Assembly (NCBI GenBank): GCA_030037035.1
Contig: JASHSA010000164.1
Location: 1 to 20,564 of the forward strand
Source of the DNA: Thermoplasmata archaeon
Lineage (GTDB): Archaea > Thermoplasmatota > Thermoplasmata > Lutacidiplasmatales > UBA184
Direction of reading: 5' to 3'
DNA length: 20,564 nt
The notes under the pieces are model-generated. The model worked only from the letters and a program-made list of their open reading frames with translations. It was not told where the DNA came from and made no database searches. Below are positions 15,106 to 20,564 of this stretch, one piece after another. The stretch's first letter is position 1. Every line of letters starts with the position of its first letter. A program made the position numbers and the translations under genes.

Positions 15106-15334
15106 CGCTCTCACCACCGATCGCAGCGGGTCCTTCGGGAGAGCCGCTACAAAAAGCGTAGAGGTCCATCGGCAGCGCGCGCCCCGACCGCCGCGGACGA
15201 CGGCGCCTCGGACGCGCGCGCCCGCGCGCGACGCCGTGCCCCTGCCGACTCGCGGGGCGGCGCTGCCGGGGCCCGGCCGGCGCCGCAGCGCTCGGGCAAT
15301 CCTCATAGCGTGGAGCGGATACGCCGGCGGGCGT
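15106..15334. other. Gene-free spacer before the tRNA
   Basis: It holds the leader and TATA box of the minus-strand peptide gene, then about 170 nt of very GC-rich sequence in which I see no convincing gene on either strand. CCTCATAGC at 15301-15309, some 30 nt before the tRNA, is the only weak candidate for the tRNA promoter. Confidence 0.4.
15147..15158 (-). promoter_or_regulatory. TATA box of the small membrane peptide gene
   Basis: The minus strand reads CGCTTTTTGTAG, centred about 48 nt from the ATG at 15105, leaving a leader of about 20 nt with a GGTGAG ribosome binding site. The box is flanked by CTAC/GTAG, a small inverted repeat. Confidence 0.5.
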
Positions 15335-15437
15335 GCCCTGGTAGTCTAGTGGTCTAGGATCTAGGTCTGTCGAGCCTGGGACTCGGGTTCGAACGTTCGA
15401 AGGCGGCGCCTTCGGACCGGGACTCCCGACCAGGGCG
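15335..15437 (+). tRNA. tRNA-Asp (GUC) with an intron in the T loop
   Basis: Acceptor strands GCCCTGG (15335-15341) and CCAGGGC (15430-15436) pair fully, with discriminator G15437 as is usual for tRNA-Asp. The D arm is 15344-15360 with GG in its loop; anticodon stem TAGGT/GCCTG encloses the loop CTGTCGA, anticodon GTC at 15369-15371. The T stem is TCGGG (15383-15387) with CCCGA (15425-15429). Between them are 37 nt instead of 7: a 30-nt intron. Removing 15394-15423 gives the canonical T loop TTCGAAT and a 73-nt tRNA. CCA is not encoded. The sequence up to the T stem closely follows archaeal tRNA-Asp. Confidence 0.93.
15394..15423 (+). other. BHB-type tRNA intron at position 59/60
   Basis: The precursor folds into a textbook bulge-helix-bulge. 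Outer helix: T stem TCGGG/CCCGA. Central 4-bp helix: TTCG (15388-15391) with CGGG (15418-15421), using two G-U pairs. Three-nt bulges: AAC (15392-15394) and ACT (15422-15424). Inner helix: GTTCGAAGGC (15395-15404) with GCCTTCGGAC (15408-15417), 10 bp and a GGC loop. Cutting after the second base of each bulge, as the archaeal splicing endonuclease does, removes exactly 30 nt and restores TTCGAAT. The intron is non-canonical in position; most archaeal tRNA introns sit at 37/38. Confidence 0.85.
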
Positions 15438-15462
15438 CTCCCCCCGGGCCGACGACCCGTAC

Positions 15463-15472
15463 GCGTTATCCT
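15463..15472 (+). promoter_or_regulatory. TATA-like box of the cis-prenyltransferase gene
   Basis: GCGTTATCCT is centred 28 nt before the GTG at 15496, the spacing seen for other leaderless genes in this window; it resembles GCGTTATGTC ahead of the RNase gene. Confidence 0.45.
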
Positions 15473-15495
15473 CGCCCCGCCCCTCCAAGCCTATC

Positions 15496-16311
15496 GTGAG
15501 CCGCGCTGCGCCGAACGACGGAAGGAAGCAGGGTCCGTACTTCTCGCACATCGTCGGCGACGCGCTCCGCGGCGTGACGGAACGGCGCCTCTTCGAGCTC
15601 GTGCGGTCAGGGCCGGTACCGGCCCACCTCGCGATCATCATGGACGGCAACCGGCGCTTCGCCCGCTCGCAGGGGATCGGGGTCCAGGACGGCCACGCGC
15701 GCGGCCGCGACACCCTCGAGGAGCTGCTGAACTGGTGCCTCGAGCTCGAGATCCGCATCCTGACGGTCTACGCCCTCTCCACCGAGAACCTCCAGCGGCC
15801 GACCGAGGAGCTCGACGGGCTGATGGAGCTGTTCGACCGGGCGCTCCGCGACATCGCGACCGACGCCCGCGTCCACCGCCACCGGATCCGCGTGCGCGTG
15901 ATCGGGGACCGCCGGCTCCTGCCAAAGCGCGTGCAGGAGGCCGTCGCGATCGCCGAGCAGGCGACGGCCGGCTACGACGCCTACCGCTACAACGTCGCGC
16001 TCGGCTACGGAGGTCGCGACGAGATCGTCCAGGCGATCCGCGAGCTCGCCCGCGAGGTCCGCGACGGGAGCCTCGAACCGGAGGCGATCGACACCGCGGC
16101 CGTCGCGCGGCACCTCTACACCGCCGACCTGCCCGACCCGGACCTGATCCTGCGGACGAGCGGCGAGGAGCGGATCTCGAACTTCCTGCTCTGGCAGTCG
16201 GCGTACAGCGAGCTGTACTTCTCCGACGTCCTCTGGCCCGGGCTCACCCGTCTCGAGTTCCTTCGGGCGATCCGGACGTTCCAGCTCCGGCGTCGCCGCT
16301 TCGGCGAGTGA
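15496..16311 (+). CDS. uppS: Cis-prenyltransferase (undecaprenyl/polyprenyl diphosphate synthase family)
   Basis: A 271-residue Z-prenyltransferase. It adds isopentenyl units in cis to an allylic diphosphate; in archaea the long product is the dolichol-type carrier for N-glycosylation. Motifs: IMDGNRRFA at 48-56 with the catalytic D50, GHARGRDTLEE, LTVYALSTENLQRP (the STEN/NRP box, here LQRP) and RTSGEERISNFLLWQSAYSELYF with the C-terminal Mg/IPP-binding residues. Residues 1-40 are an N-terminal extension before the core, common in archaea. The GTG start sits at a leaderless distance from GCGTTATCC. Its last 68 nt overlap the convergent MFS gene. Confidence 0.92.
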   Translation: MSRAAPNDGRKQGPYFSHIVGDALRGVTERRLFELVRSGPVPAHLAIIMDGNRRFARSQGIGVQDGHARGRDTLEELLNWCLELEIRILTVYALSTENLQRPTEELDGLMELFDRALRDIATDARVHRHRIRVRVIGDRRLLPKRVQEAVAIAEQATAGYDAYRYNVALGYGGRDEIVQAIRELAREVRDGSLEPEAIDTAAVARHLYTADLPDPDLILRTSGEERISNFLLWQSAYSELYFSDVLWPGLTRLEFLRAIRTFQLRRRRFGE

Positions 16312-17557
16312 GCTCGCCGGGCCGAACGCCGAGACGCCGCAGCTCGCGCGGGAGGAGGAACGCCGCCCCGGCGACGATCCAGAGGAGCCCGACCACGAGG
16401 TACGTCGTGCGCGCGCCGTAGGCGCTGACGAGCAGGGCCCCGCCGAGCGACGCCGCCGGCAGGATCGCGACGCTCCCGAGGCTGTCGACGCCGAAGTAGC
16501 GGCCCTGCATGTCGGTCGGCACGAGCAGCTGCGCGGCGCTCAGCCAGGCGGTCCCCGCGAAGCCGCCGAACGCCCCGAGGGCGAACAGCGCGGCGAAGGC
16601 GACCGGCAGCGACGGCTCGAGGGCGACGGCGACGACGACCGCGCCCGACAGGAGGCCGTACGGCACCGTCCAGGCCGGGCCCGCCCATCGGACCGCCCCG
16701 ACGCGGCCGACCAGCAGCGCTCCGCCGGCGGTCCCCGCGACCTCGGCGGCGAGCAGCAGCGCGTAGACGAGCGCACCGGCGTGCAGGACGAGGGTCGCGA
16801 AGAAGACCAGGAACGTCCCGACGACCGACGAGCAGAAGTTGAAGAACGTCGCCGAGATCGTCAACTGGAGGAAGCCGGTCGCCCGCCGGAGCCACCGGAA
16901 GCCGCCGGCGAGGTCGGAGAAGTACGACGGCAGGACCCCTTCCGTCGGCCGACGGGCCGCGGGCGCAAGCCTCATGCCGGCGAGCAGCGTCGCCGACAGC
17001 GCGAACGTCACGGCGTTGACCCCGAGCCCCCAGGCAGCCCCGACCGACACGAGCAGGACGCCCGCGATCGCCGACCCGACGAACTGGAGCGCCGAGCGGC
17101 TCGAGCGCACCAGCCCGTTCGCGTCGGCGACCTGGAGCCCCGGCACGAGCGCCGGGACGAGCGCCTGCTCGGCCGGGGAGAAGATCGTCGTGAAGCCGCC
17201 GACGACCGCGTAGGCGCCGAGCAACGACAGCAGGTCGAAGCCGCGGACGAGCAGTTCGACCGCCACCGAGCCCATCGCCGCCGCGCGGGCGACATCGGAC
17301 AGGATCATCAGGCGCCGCCGGTCGTAGCGGTCGACCAGCGTCCCGCCGAAGACGCTGAAGACCAGCGCCGCCCCGACCCAGGCGACGGCGAGGAGCCCGA
17401 CGTCCAGCGCCGAGCCGGTCCTCTGCTCGACGAGCCAGACGAGGCAGACGCTCGTGATGGCGGAGCCCGCGACCGAGCCGAGACCGGCGGAGAAGACCCG
17501 CACGTAGTTGCGGTTGCGGAAGAGCCCCCCGTACGACGCGCGCGCCGGGTCGGCCAT
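16244..17557 (-). CDS. MFS transporter (drug-efflux-like)
   Basis: A 437-residue membrane protein with about 10-12 hydrophobic segments between residues 20 and 400, beginning YVRVFSAGLGSVAGSAITSVCLVWLVEQRTGSALDVGLLA. The loop between helices 2 and 3 holds the MFS motif-A variant GGTLVDRYDRRRLM. Overall it resembles the DHA3 (MefA/EntS-like) exporters. The C-terminal ~35 residues (after LLPRELRRLG) are hydrophilic, and their end is coded antisense to the last 68 nt of uppS. It starts 16 nt after the oxidase gene on the same strand, so the two are probably cotranscribed; the cargo might be linked to the hydroxy-acid substrate or be unrelated. Confidence 0.88.
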   Translation of the reverse strand: MADPARASYGGLFRNRNYVRVFSAGLGSVAGSAITSVCLVWLVEQRTGSALDVGLLAVAWVGAALVFSVFGGTLVDRYDRRRLMILSDVARAAAMGSVAVELLVRGFDLLSLLGAYAVVGGFTTIFSPAEQALVPALVPGLQVADANGLVRSSRSALQFVGSAIAGVLLVSVGAAWGLGVNAVTFALSATLLAGMRLAPAARRPTEGVLPSYFSDLAGGFRWLRRATGFLQLTISATFFNFCSSVVGTFLVFFATLVLHAGALVYALLLAAEVAGTAGGALLVGRVGAVRWAGPAWTVPYGLLSGAVVVAVALEPSLPVAFAALFALGAFGGFAGTAWLSAAQLLVPTDMQGRYFGVDSLGSVAILPAASLGGALLVSAYGARTTYLVVGLLWIVAGAAFLLPRELRRLGVRPGELTRRSGDAGAGTSGSPEGTRDG

Positions 17558-17573
17558 CGCGGCGGAGGAGATC

Positions 17574-18674
17574 CTACCGGGTCCCGGCGGGAGCGACGAG
17601 CCGCCGGTCGAGCGCCGCCGGCGAGGAGCGGCCGAGGAGGACGAGCGTGTTCGACAGCTCGGTGCCCAACAGCCGCAGGTACCGCTCGACGCCGGCGCGA
17701 CCTCCGGCGGCCAGGGCCCAGAGGATCGGCCGTCCGATCCCGACGCCGCGGGCGCCGAGCGCCAGCGCCACCGCGACGTCGCTCCCCCGTCGGACCCCTC
17801 CGTCGACGTAGACCTCCGCCCGTCGGCCGACGGCCTTCACGACCTCCGGCAGCGCGTCGAGCGTCGCCGGCGCGAGATCGAGCTGGCGTCCGCCGTGATT
17901 CGAGACGATCACGGCGCGGGCGCCGTGCGCCACCGACCGGCGGGCCGTCGCGGCGGTCAGCACCCCTTTGAGGACGATCGGCAGCCGCGTCGATCGACGT
18001 AGCCGGTCGATCGTCGCCCAGGACTCCTCCCCACCTCCCGCGAGCTTGACCCCGGCGCCGTCCCACGCGGACCCTCGGGGAGGCATCCGAGCGCCCCGGC
18101 CGTTGCCGACCGGCGGTGCCCGCCGTACGGCGAAGCCGCTCCGCCCCTGTCGGTCGCGGGACCCGAGGACCGGCGTGTCGACGGTCACGACGAGGGCGCA
18201 GTATCCGGCCCGCTCCGCCCGACGGACGAGGGCCAACGAGTCGGAGAACTCGGCTTGCAGGTAGAGCTGGAACCACCTCGGCGCAGTCCCCGAGGCCTCC
18301 GCGATCGCCTCGAGCGAATCGGAGGAGAGCGTGCTGTAGACGCCGAGGACGCCCAGGGCCGAGGCCCCCGCTGCAGTGGCCCGCTCACCTCCGGGATGGA
18401 CCTCACGGTGGTAGGCGGTCGGAGCAACGAAGAACGGCGCGCTCACCGCCGAGCCGAGGAGCGTCGTCCCCAGGCCGACCTCACGGACGTTCTGCAGTAC
18501 GTCCGGGCGAAGGGTCCACCGCTCGAACGCGGCGACGTTCGCCCGGAGCGTCCTCTCTTCGCCCGAGCCGCCCTCGATGAACCCCCAGACCCCCGCGTCG
18601 ACCGAGCGACGCGCGGCCGCCTGGACGTCCCCGAGCGTGCGGAAGCCGACGGCGCGCCCGACCTTTCGAGTCAA
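17574..18674 (-). CDS. FMN-dependent alpha-hydroxy-acid oxidase/dehydrogenase
   Basis: About 366 residues from the TTG at 18674. A TIM-barrel flavoprotein of the lactate oxidase/glycolate oxidase/LldD family: FIEGGSGEERTLRANVAAFERW near the N-terminus, PRWFQLYLQ (active-site Tyr), LVVTVDTPVLGSRDRQGR, the catalytic His and Arg in VSNHGGRQLD, and the FMN-phosphate segment DGGVRRGSDVAVALALGA...GRP. It oxidises a 2-hydroxy acid such as lactate or glycolate to the keto acid; the acceptor is unknown. The frame is open to 18953, with an ATG at 18737, but codons between 18676 and 18745 lose the local GC3 bias and a TATA-like patch (18705-18714) lies there; GGAGGGG precedes the TTG. Confidence 0.85.
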   Translation of the reverse strand: MTRKVGRAVGFRTLGDVQAAARRSVDAGVWGFIEGGSGEERTLRANVAAFERWTLRPDVLQNVREVGLGTTLLGSAVSAPFFVAPTAYHREVHPGGERATAAGASALGVLGVYSTLSSDSLEAIAEASGTAPRWFQLYLQAEFSDSLALVRRAERAGYCALVVTVDTPVLGSRDRQGRSGFAVRRAPPVGNGRGARMPPRGSAWDGAGVKLAGGGEESWATIDRLRRSTRLPIVLKGVLTAATARRSVAHGARAVIVSNHGGRQLDLAPATLDALPEVVKAVGRRAEVYVDGGVRRGSDVAVALALGARGVGIGRPILWALAAGGRAGVERYLRLLGTELSNTLVLLGRSSPAALDRRLVAPAGTR

Positions 18675-18704
18675 CTCCCCTCCAGTGAGCGTGGCGGACC
18701 GGCG

Positions 18705-18715
18705 GATTTGAGCCC
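18705..18715 (-). promoter_or_regulatory. Possible TATA box of the oxidase-MFS unit
   Basis: The minus strand reads GGCTCAAATCC, about 35 nt upstream of the TTG at 18674. It is a weak match, used with the codon-bias drop to favour the TTG start. Confidence 0.3.
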
Positions 18716-18744
18716 ATCGTGCTCTGCCCGAACCCATCGGACGG

Positions 18745-18953
18745 GAAGGCCACCCGAGGCGGCGAACTAGCTTGACGACCCCGACGTTGAGCCGTCTCGC
18801 CCTCACCACCTGCCGGAGCTCGGGAATCGGGACATGTCCCTCGTTCTCGGCTTCGTCGACCTCGACGACGGGCGGGAGGCCTGAGCTCGGCCGCAGCGGG
18901 GAGGCCCTGCGAAGGAGGCTGACCTTGCCGAACCCATAGACCTCTCGAGTCAC
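18745..18953 (-). pseudogene. Coding-like fragment upstream of and in frame with the oxidase
   Basis: From the ATG at 18953 the minus strand gives about 70 codons with GC-rich third positions and a protein-like sequence (VVEVDEAENEGHVPIPELRQ, then VVRARRLNVGVVKLVRRLGW), followed by about 70 nt without coding bias that run in frame into the oxidase. I do not recognise it. It may be the remnant of another gene, a small gene whose stop has been lost, or an N-terminal extension of the oxidase. Hydroxy-acid oxidases of this family do not need such an extension. Confidence 0.25.
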
Positions 18954-19256
18954 TCTGGCGCCCTTGACTCCCCGCGCTCAGCCCCGCTAGAGTTCAGGCC
19001 TCTGAAACCCATCGAGGTTCACTTCCGTACGACCACGCACCCGTTCGAAGCACGATCGCTGGCGGACTTCGCAGTTCTGGGTCTAGAGTGGGACAATCCA
19101 ATCCGAATCGCCTCGGTCGGCCTCTGTTCGCACATCGCCGGCAAGATCGTGCGGCCCGCGTCATGAGCCGACTTGGCGGATGGGTCGCCCCGACGCGTCC
19201 CCTGCTTACGTCCGATACGCAGTTTAAGAGGAGGGTTTTGAGCCATAGGTAGGAGC
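18954..19256. other. Gene-poor stretch, lower GC
   Basis: No supported gene. A plus-strand frame ending at 19166 (THPFEARSLADFAVLGLEWD is part of it) is open and protein-like but has no ATG or GTG start, so it may be a decayed coding remnant. The 3' part holds the promoter of the secreted-protein gene. Base composition is less GC-rich than the DNA to the left. Confidence 0.35.
19221..19230 (+). promoter_or_regulatory. TATA box of the secreted-protein gene
   Basis: AGTTTAAGAG is centred about 32 nt ahead of the ATG at 19257. GGAG lies at 19252-19255, directly before the ATG and too close for a standard ribosome binding site. Confidence 0.55.
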
Positions 19257-20045
19257 ATGACTCTTCCTTCAAAGATGGCAGCTCGAGGCCCGGCGGCTCT
19301 GGTCGGCGGAGTCGCGATTGCCCTCGTGTTGTGTCTGGCTGTCCCGACCTTTGCCGGAGGCTGGTCGCCCGTCTTCCATCATACCTGTTCCTTGAGTAGA
19401 CTCCTGGCCACCGAAAATCCCCGGATGCTTCCTGCTGTCCTGGTGAACTCACCGTACGGGGGAACCGGTACGGGAATGGGGATAGTAGTTTGGCCGTCCT
19501 TCAAGACGGGATGGGGGACTTCTGTAGAGAACGGGACGTCTGGATTGGCCGCGTTCACCTCAGGTCTAAGTCTTTATCAAACGCAAAACCGGAGCGGATG
19601 GGGTCCGGGGCCGAACCTCCCCTGCACAAGTCCGTACGGACTTGTACGGTTCCCTCCGCCAGCTAATGGAGGCGGCAGCGCCCTGATTCCAACGGTCTCC
19701 GACCTTACCGACCAAGGCGAGGCTTCGAGCATTTCCGTCTTCGGCAATGTGTCGAACCTTTCTTCGGACATCTACCTCAACAATGGTTTTGTTCAAGCGA
19801 ATGCTCCCGCAGTTTCCACCTGCGATAGTCCCGGGGTCAGTCGTCAGGCCGAGGCCTCGGCGTTTACCATCGCCGTCCCGTTCGATGTCTTGGGCCGCAC
19901 CCTGATCGTACCGATGACTCTCCAGTTCGACCAACACTTCTCCTATACGTTCCCCGCGAACTTTGGCACGTGGCAGGTCGACAACCTCTCCGCTCCCGGT
20001 GGCCCTGGCGGGGGTTGGGCCTTCTCGTACTCGCCCTGCCCCTGA
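19257..20045 (+). CDS. Secreted or surface protein of unknown function
   Basis: A 262-residue protein. Residues 11-33 (PAALVGGVAIALVLCLAVPTFA) form a signal peptide or N-terminal anchor with a likely cut near TFA-GG. The mature part has four cysteines (C44, C123, C189, C261), which could make two disulfides, and five N-glycosylation sequons (N92, N111, N164, N167, N243). It is rich in Gly, Ser, Pro and aromatic residues, with beta-strand-like segments (LIVPMTLQFDQHFSYTFPANF). No domain is recognised. Codons with A or T in the third place are far more frequent than in the surrounding genes, suggesting recent acquisition or weak selection. It is a lone transcription unit with its own TATA box. 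Confidence 0.7.
   Translation: MTLPSKMAARGPAALVGGVAIALVLCLAVPTFAGGWSPVFHHTCSLSRLLATENPRMLPAVLVNSPYGGTGTGMGIVVWPSFKTGWGTSVENGTSGLAAFTSGLSLYQTQNRSGWGPGPNLPCTSPYGLVRFPPPANGGGSALIPTVSDLTDQGEASSISVFGNVSNLSSDIYLNNGFVQANAPAVSTCDSPGVSRQAEASAFTIAVPFDVLGRTLIVPMTLQFDQHFSYTFPANFGTWQVDNLSAPGGPGGGWAFSYSPCP
19626..19645. repeat. Perfect 20-bp palindrome inside the secreted-protein gene
   Basis: Half-site ACAAGTCCGT is followed at once by its exact reverse complement ACGGACTTGT. It falls in codons for about residues 124-130. It could be a protein-binding site, a cruciform, or chance; as RNA the central bases cannot all pair because no loop separates the arms. Confidence 0.8.
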
Positions 20046-20375
20046 GTCCCTGCACGCTGTTCCGGGACGAGCGCGCCCTTCCCCGACGGAGTCGGGCTGG
20101 AGGCCCGCCTAGCCCGGGATGTCGAGGCCCGCACTCCAGAGGAAGCTTGACGAGGACGAAAGAGGCCTCACTAGCTGAACTCGGAAACAGGGCAGAACTA
20201 CCCTGCTCTCGGGCCTCCGGGCCTCAAGGATCCGGGGAGATCCTCGCACAGCCGCAGCCCGTGGGCCGCACGCAGGGTGAAAGAGACCGCGCTTCCCCGC
20301 CCGTACACTGCTCGAGACAGCGGGCGGCCGGGAGGAAGCAACTCCTGGACCCCAGACCAGAATTGGAGACTAGTT
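20046..20375. other. Gene-free stretch rich in stem-loops, possible structured RNA
   Basis: No convincing protein gene on either strand. The second half contains a row of hairpins: CAGGG/CCCTG (20188-20205), AGGATC/GATCCT with a 6-nt loop (20227-20244), CCGCCCG/CGGGCGG (20297-20327) with an inner CTG/CAG, and CCGGGAG/CTCCTGG (20328-20348, one G-U). The sequence ACTCGGAAACAGGGCAG at 20178-20194 and AGGGTGAAAGAGAC near 20275-20288 faintly recall SRP and RNase P RNA motifs, but order and surroundings do not fit either. It may be an unrecognised ncRNA or untranslated region. Confidence 0.35.
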
Positions 20376-20387
20376 GTTTTTAAATAC
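20376..20387 (+). promoter_or_regulatory. TATA box of the thermosome gene
   Basis: GTTTTTAAATAC is the strongest TATA box in the window, centred about 60 nt before the ATG at 20441. Transcription should start near 20406-20410, leaving a leader of about 30-35 nt. Confidence 0.75.
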
Positions 20388-20401
20388 AACCGCATTTCTA
20401 C

Positions 20402-20418
20402 CTCGGCCGAACACCGAG
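20402..20418 (+). promoter_or_regulatory. Inverted repeat at the thermosome transcription start
   Basis: CTCGG, seven bases, then CCGAG, located where transcription is expected to begin. It could be an operator for a heat-shock regulator or a small leader hairpin. It does not match the Phr site known from Pyrococcus. Confidence 0.3.
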
Positions 20419-20427
20419 AGGAATCTC

Positions 20428-20432
20428 GGAGG
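20428..20432 (+). promoter_or_regulatory. Ribosome binding site of the thermosome gene
   Basis: GGAGG eight nt before the ATG at 20441, the best Shine-Dalgarno sequence in the window, fitting a leadered, highly expressed mRNA. Confidence 0.7.
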
Positions 20433-20440
20433 ACAGAACG

Positions 20441-20564
20441 ATGCTGACAGGACAGACCCCGATCTTGGTGCTGAAGGAAGGAACGAAGCGGGAGAAGGGC
20501 CGGGGCGCCCTTTCCAACAACATCGCGGCGGCGAAGGCGATCGCCGACTCCGTCCGCTCGACGC
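20441..20564 (+). CDS. Thermosome (group II chaperonin) subunit, N-terminal part
   Basis: The first 41 residues are present and the gene runs off the right edge. GQTPILVLKEGTKREKGRGA and NNIAAAKAIADSVRST match the N-terminus of archaeal thermosome subunits (family form PVLVLKEGTxRxxGRDAQxxNIxAAxAIAEAVRTTLGP). Thermosomes are ATP-driven double-ring protein-folding machines, usually heat-induced and abundant. The strong TATA box, leader and GGAGG support the ATG and high expression. The subunit type (alpha, beta or other) cannot be told from this fragment. Confidence 0.95.
   Translation, partial: MLTGQTPILVLKEGTKREKGRGALSNNIAAAKAIADSVRST

Noticed and set aside
15106..15306. Longer version of the small membrane peptide starting at 15306
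   Set aside because: The added 67 residues are Arg/Ala/Gly-rich and cross the TATA box.
18994..19452. 152-codon minus-strand frame across the promoter of the secreted-protein gene
   Set aside because: No motif, no ribosome binding site or TATA box, and it overlaps a better-supported gene.
20178..20194. Resemblance to the SRP RNA helix 8 sequence
   Set aside because: Only the GGAAAC and GGGCAG words agree; the pairing around the tetraloop fails and the long flanking helices of archaeal SRP RNA are not seen.
20132..20288. GAGGAAG and AGGGTGAAA words like RNase P RNA conserved regions
   Set aside because: Other conserved regions and the P4 pairing are missing, and the words are in unsuitable contexts.
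1..20564. CRISPR arrays, insertion sequences, integrases, toxin-antitoxin or defence genes
   Set aside because: No regularly spaced repeats, transposase or recombinase motifs, or defence-type domains were seen on either strand.

Overview
The window reads as about 20.5 kb of a very GC-rich archaeal chromosome. The archaeal call rests on four things: the start of a thermosome gene at the right edge; a tRNA-Asp interrupted by an intron whose ends fold into a bulge-helix-bulge (BHB) splicing motif; archaeal-type housekeeping genes (a beta-CASP RNase of the aCPSF2 kind, a JAMM protease, a NOG1-like GTPase and split glycine decarboxylase subunits); and TATA-like boxes 24-35 nt ahead of many start codons, several of which imply leaderless transcripts. 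An uncultured high-GC Thermoplasmatota-like lineage is my best guess, but this cannot be settled from the sequence alone. Codons almost always end in G or C, so long antisense open frames are common and meaningless here.

Layout. 1-321: C-terminal end of a P1/DmpA-family (S58) peptidase, convergent with an HTH-CBS regulator (318-896, minus). 1004-1264: a small zinc-binding protein. 1357-2949: a radical SAM protein. 2964-5147 (minus): a tightly overlapping operon of inositol monophosphatase-family phosphatase, NAD kinase and JAMM protease. 5249-6481: beta-CASP RNase, divergent from that operon. 6516-8819 (minus): HAD hydrolase, Rieske protein and NOG1-like GTPase. 8932-14916 (plus): a five-gene run of gcvPA, gcvPB, an M24 peptidase, a phosphofructokinase with pyrophosphate-type active-site residues, and methylthioribose-1-phosphate isomerase. 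14953-15105 (minus): a 50-residue membrane peptide. 15335-15437: intron-containing tRNA-Asp. 15496-16311: cis-prenyltransferase. 16244-18674 (minus): a two-gene unit of an FMN-dependent alpha-hydroxy-acid oxidase/dehydrogenase and an MFS exporter. 18675-20440: a less GC-rich, gene-poor stretch with one secreted, cysteine- and sequon-bearing protein of unknown function and a stem-loop-rich gap, followed by the thermosome gene.

Most of the content is ordinary metabolism and RNA/protein processing: NADP(H) balance (phosphatase plus kinase), glycine decarboxylation, reversible glycolysis at the fructose-6-phosphate step, methionine salvage and polyprenyl carrier synthesis. I see no CRISPR array, insertion sequence, toxin-antitoxin pair or defence system. 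The most noteworthy observations are the T-loop BHB intron in tRNA-Asp, the unfused phosphatase/NAD kinase pair that mirrors a known fusion protein, and the atypical 18.7-20.4 kb stretch with its secreted protein, 20-bp palindrome and serial hairpins.
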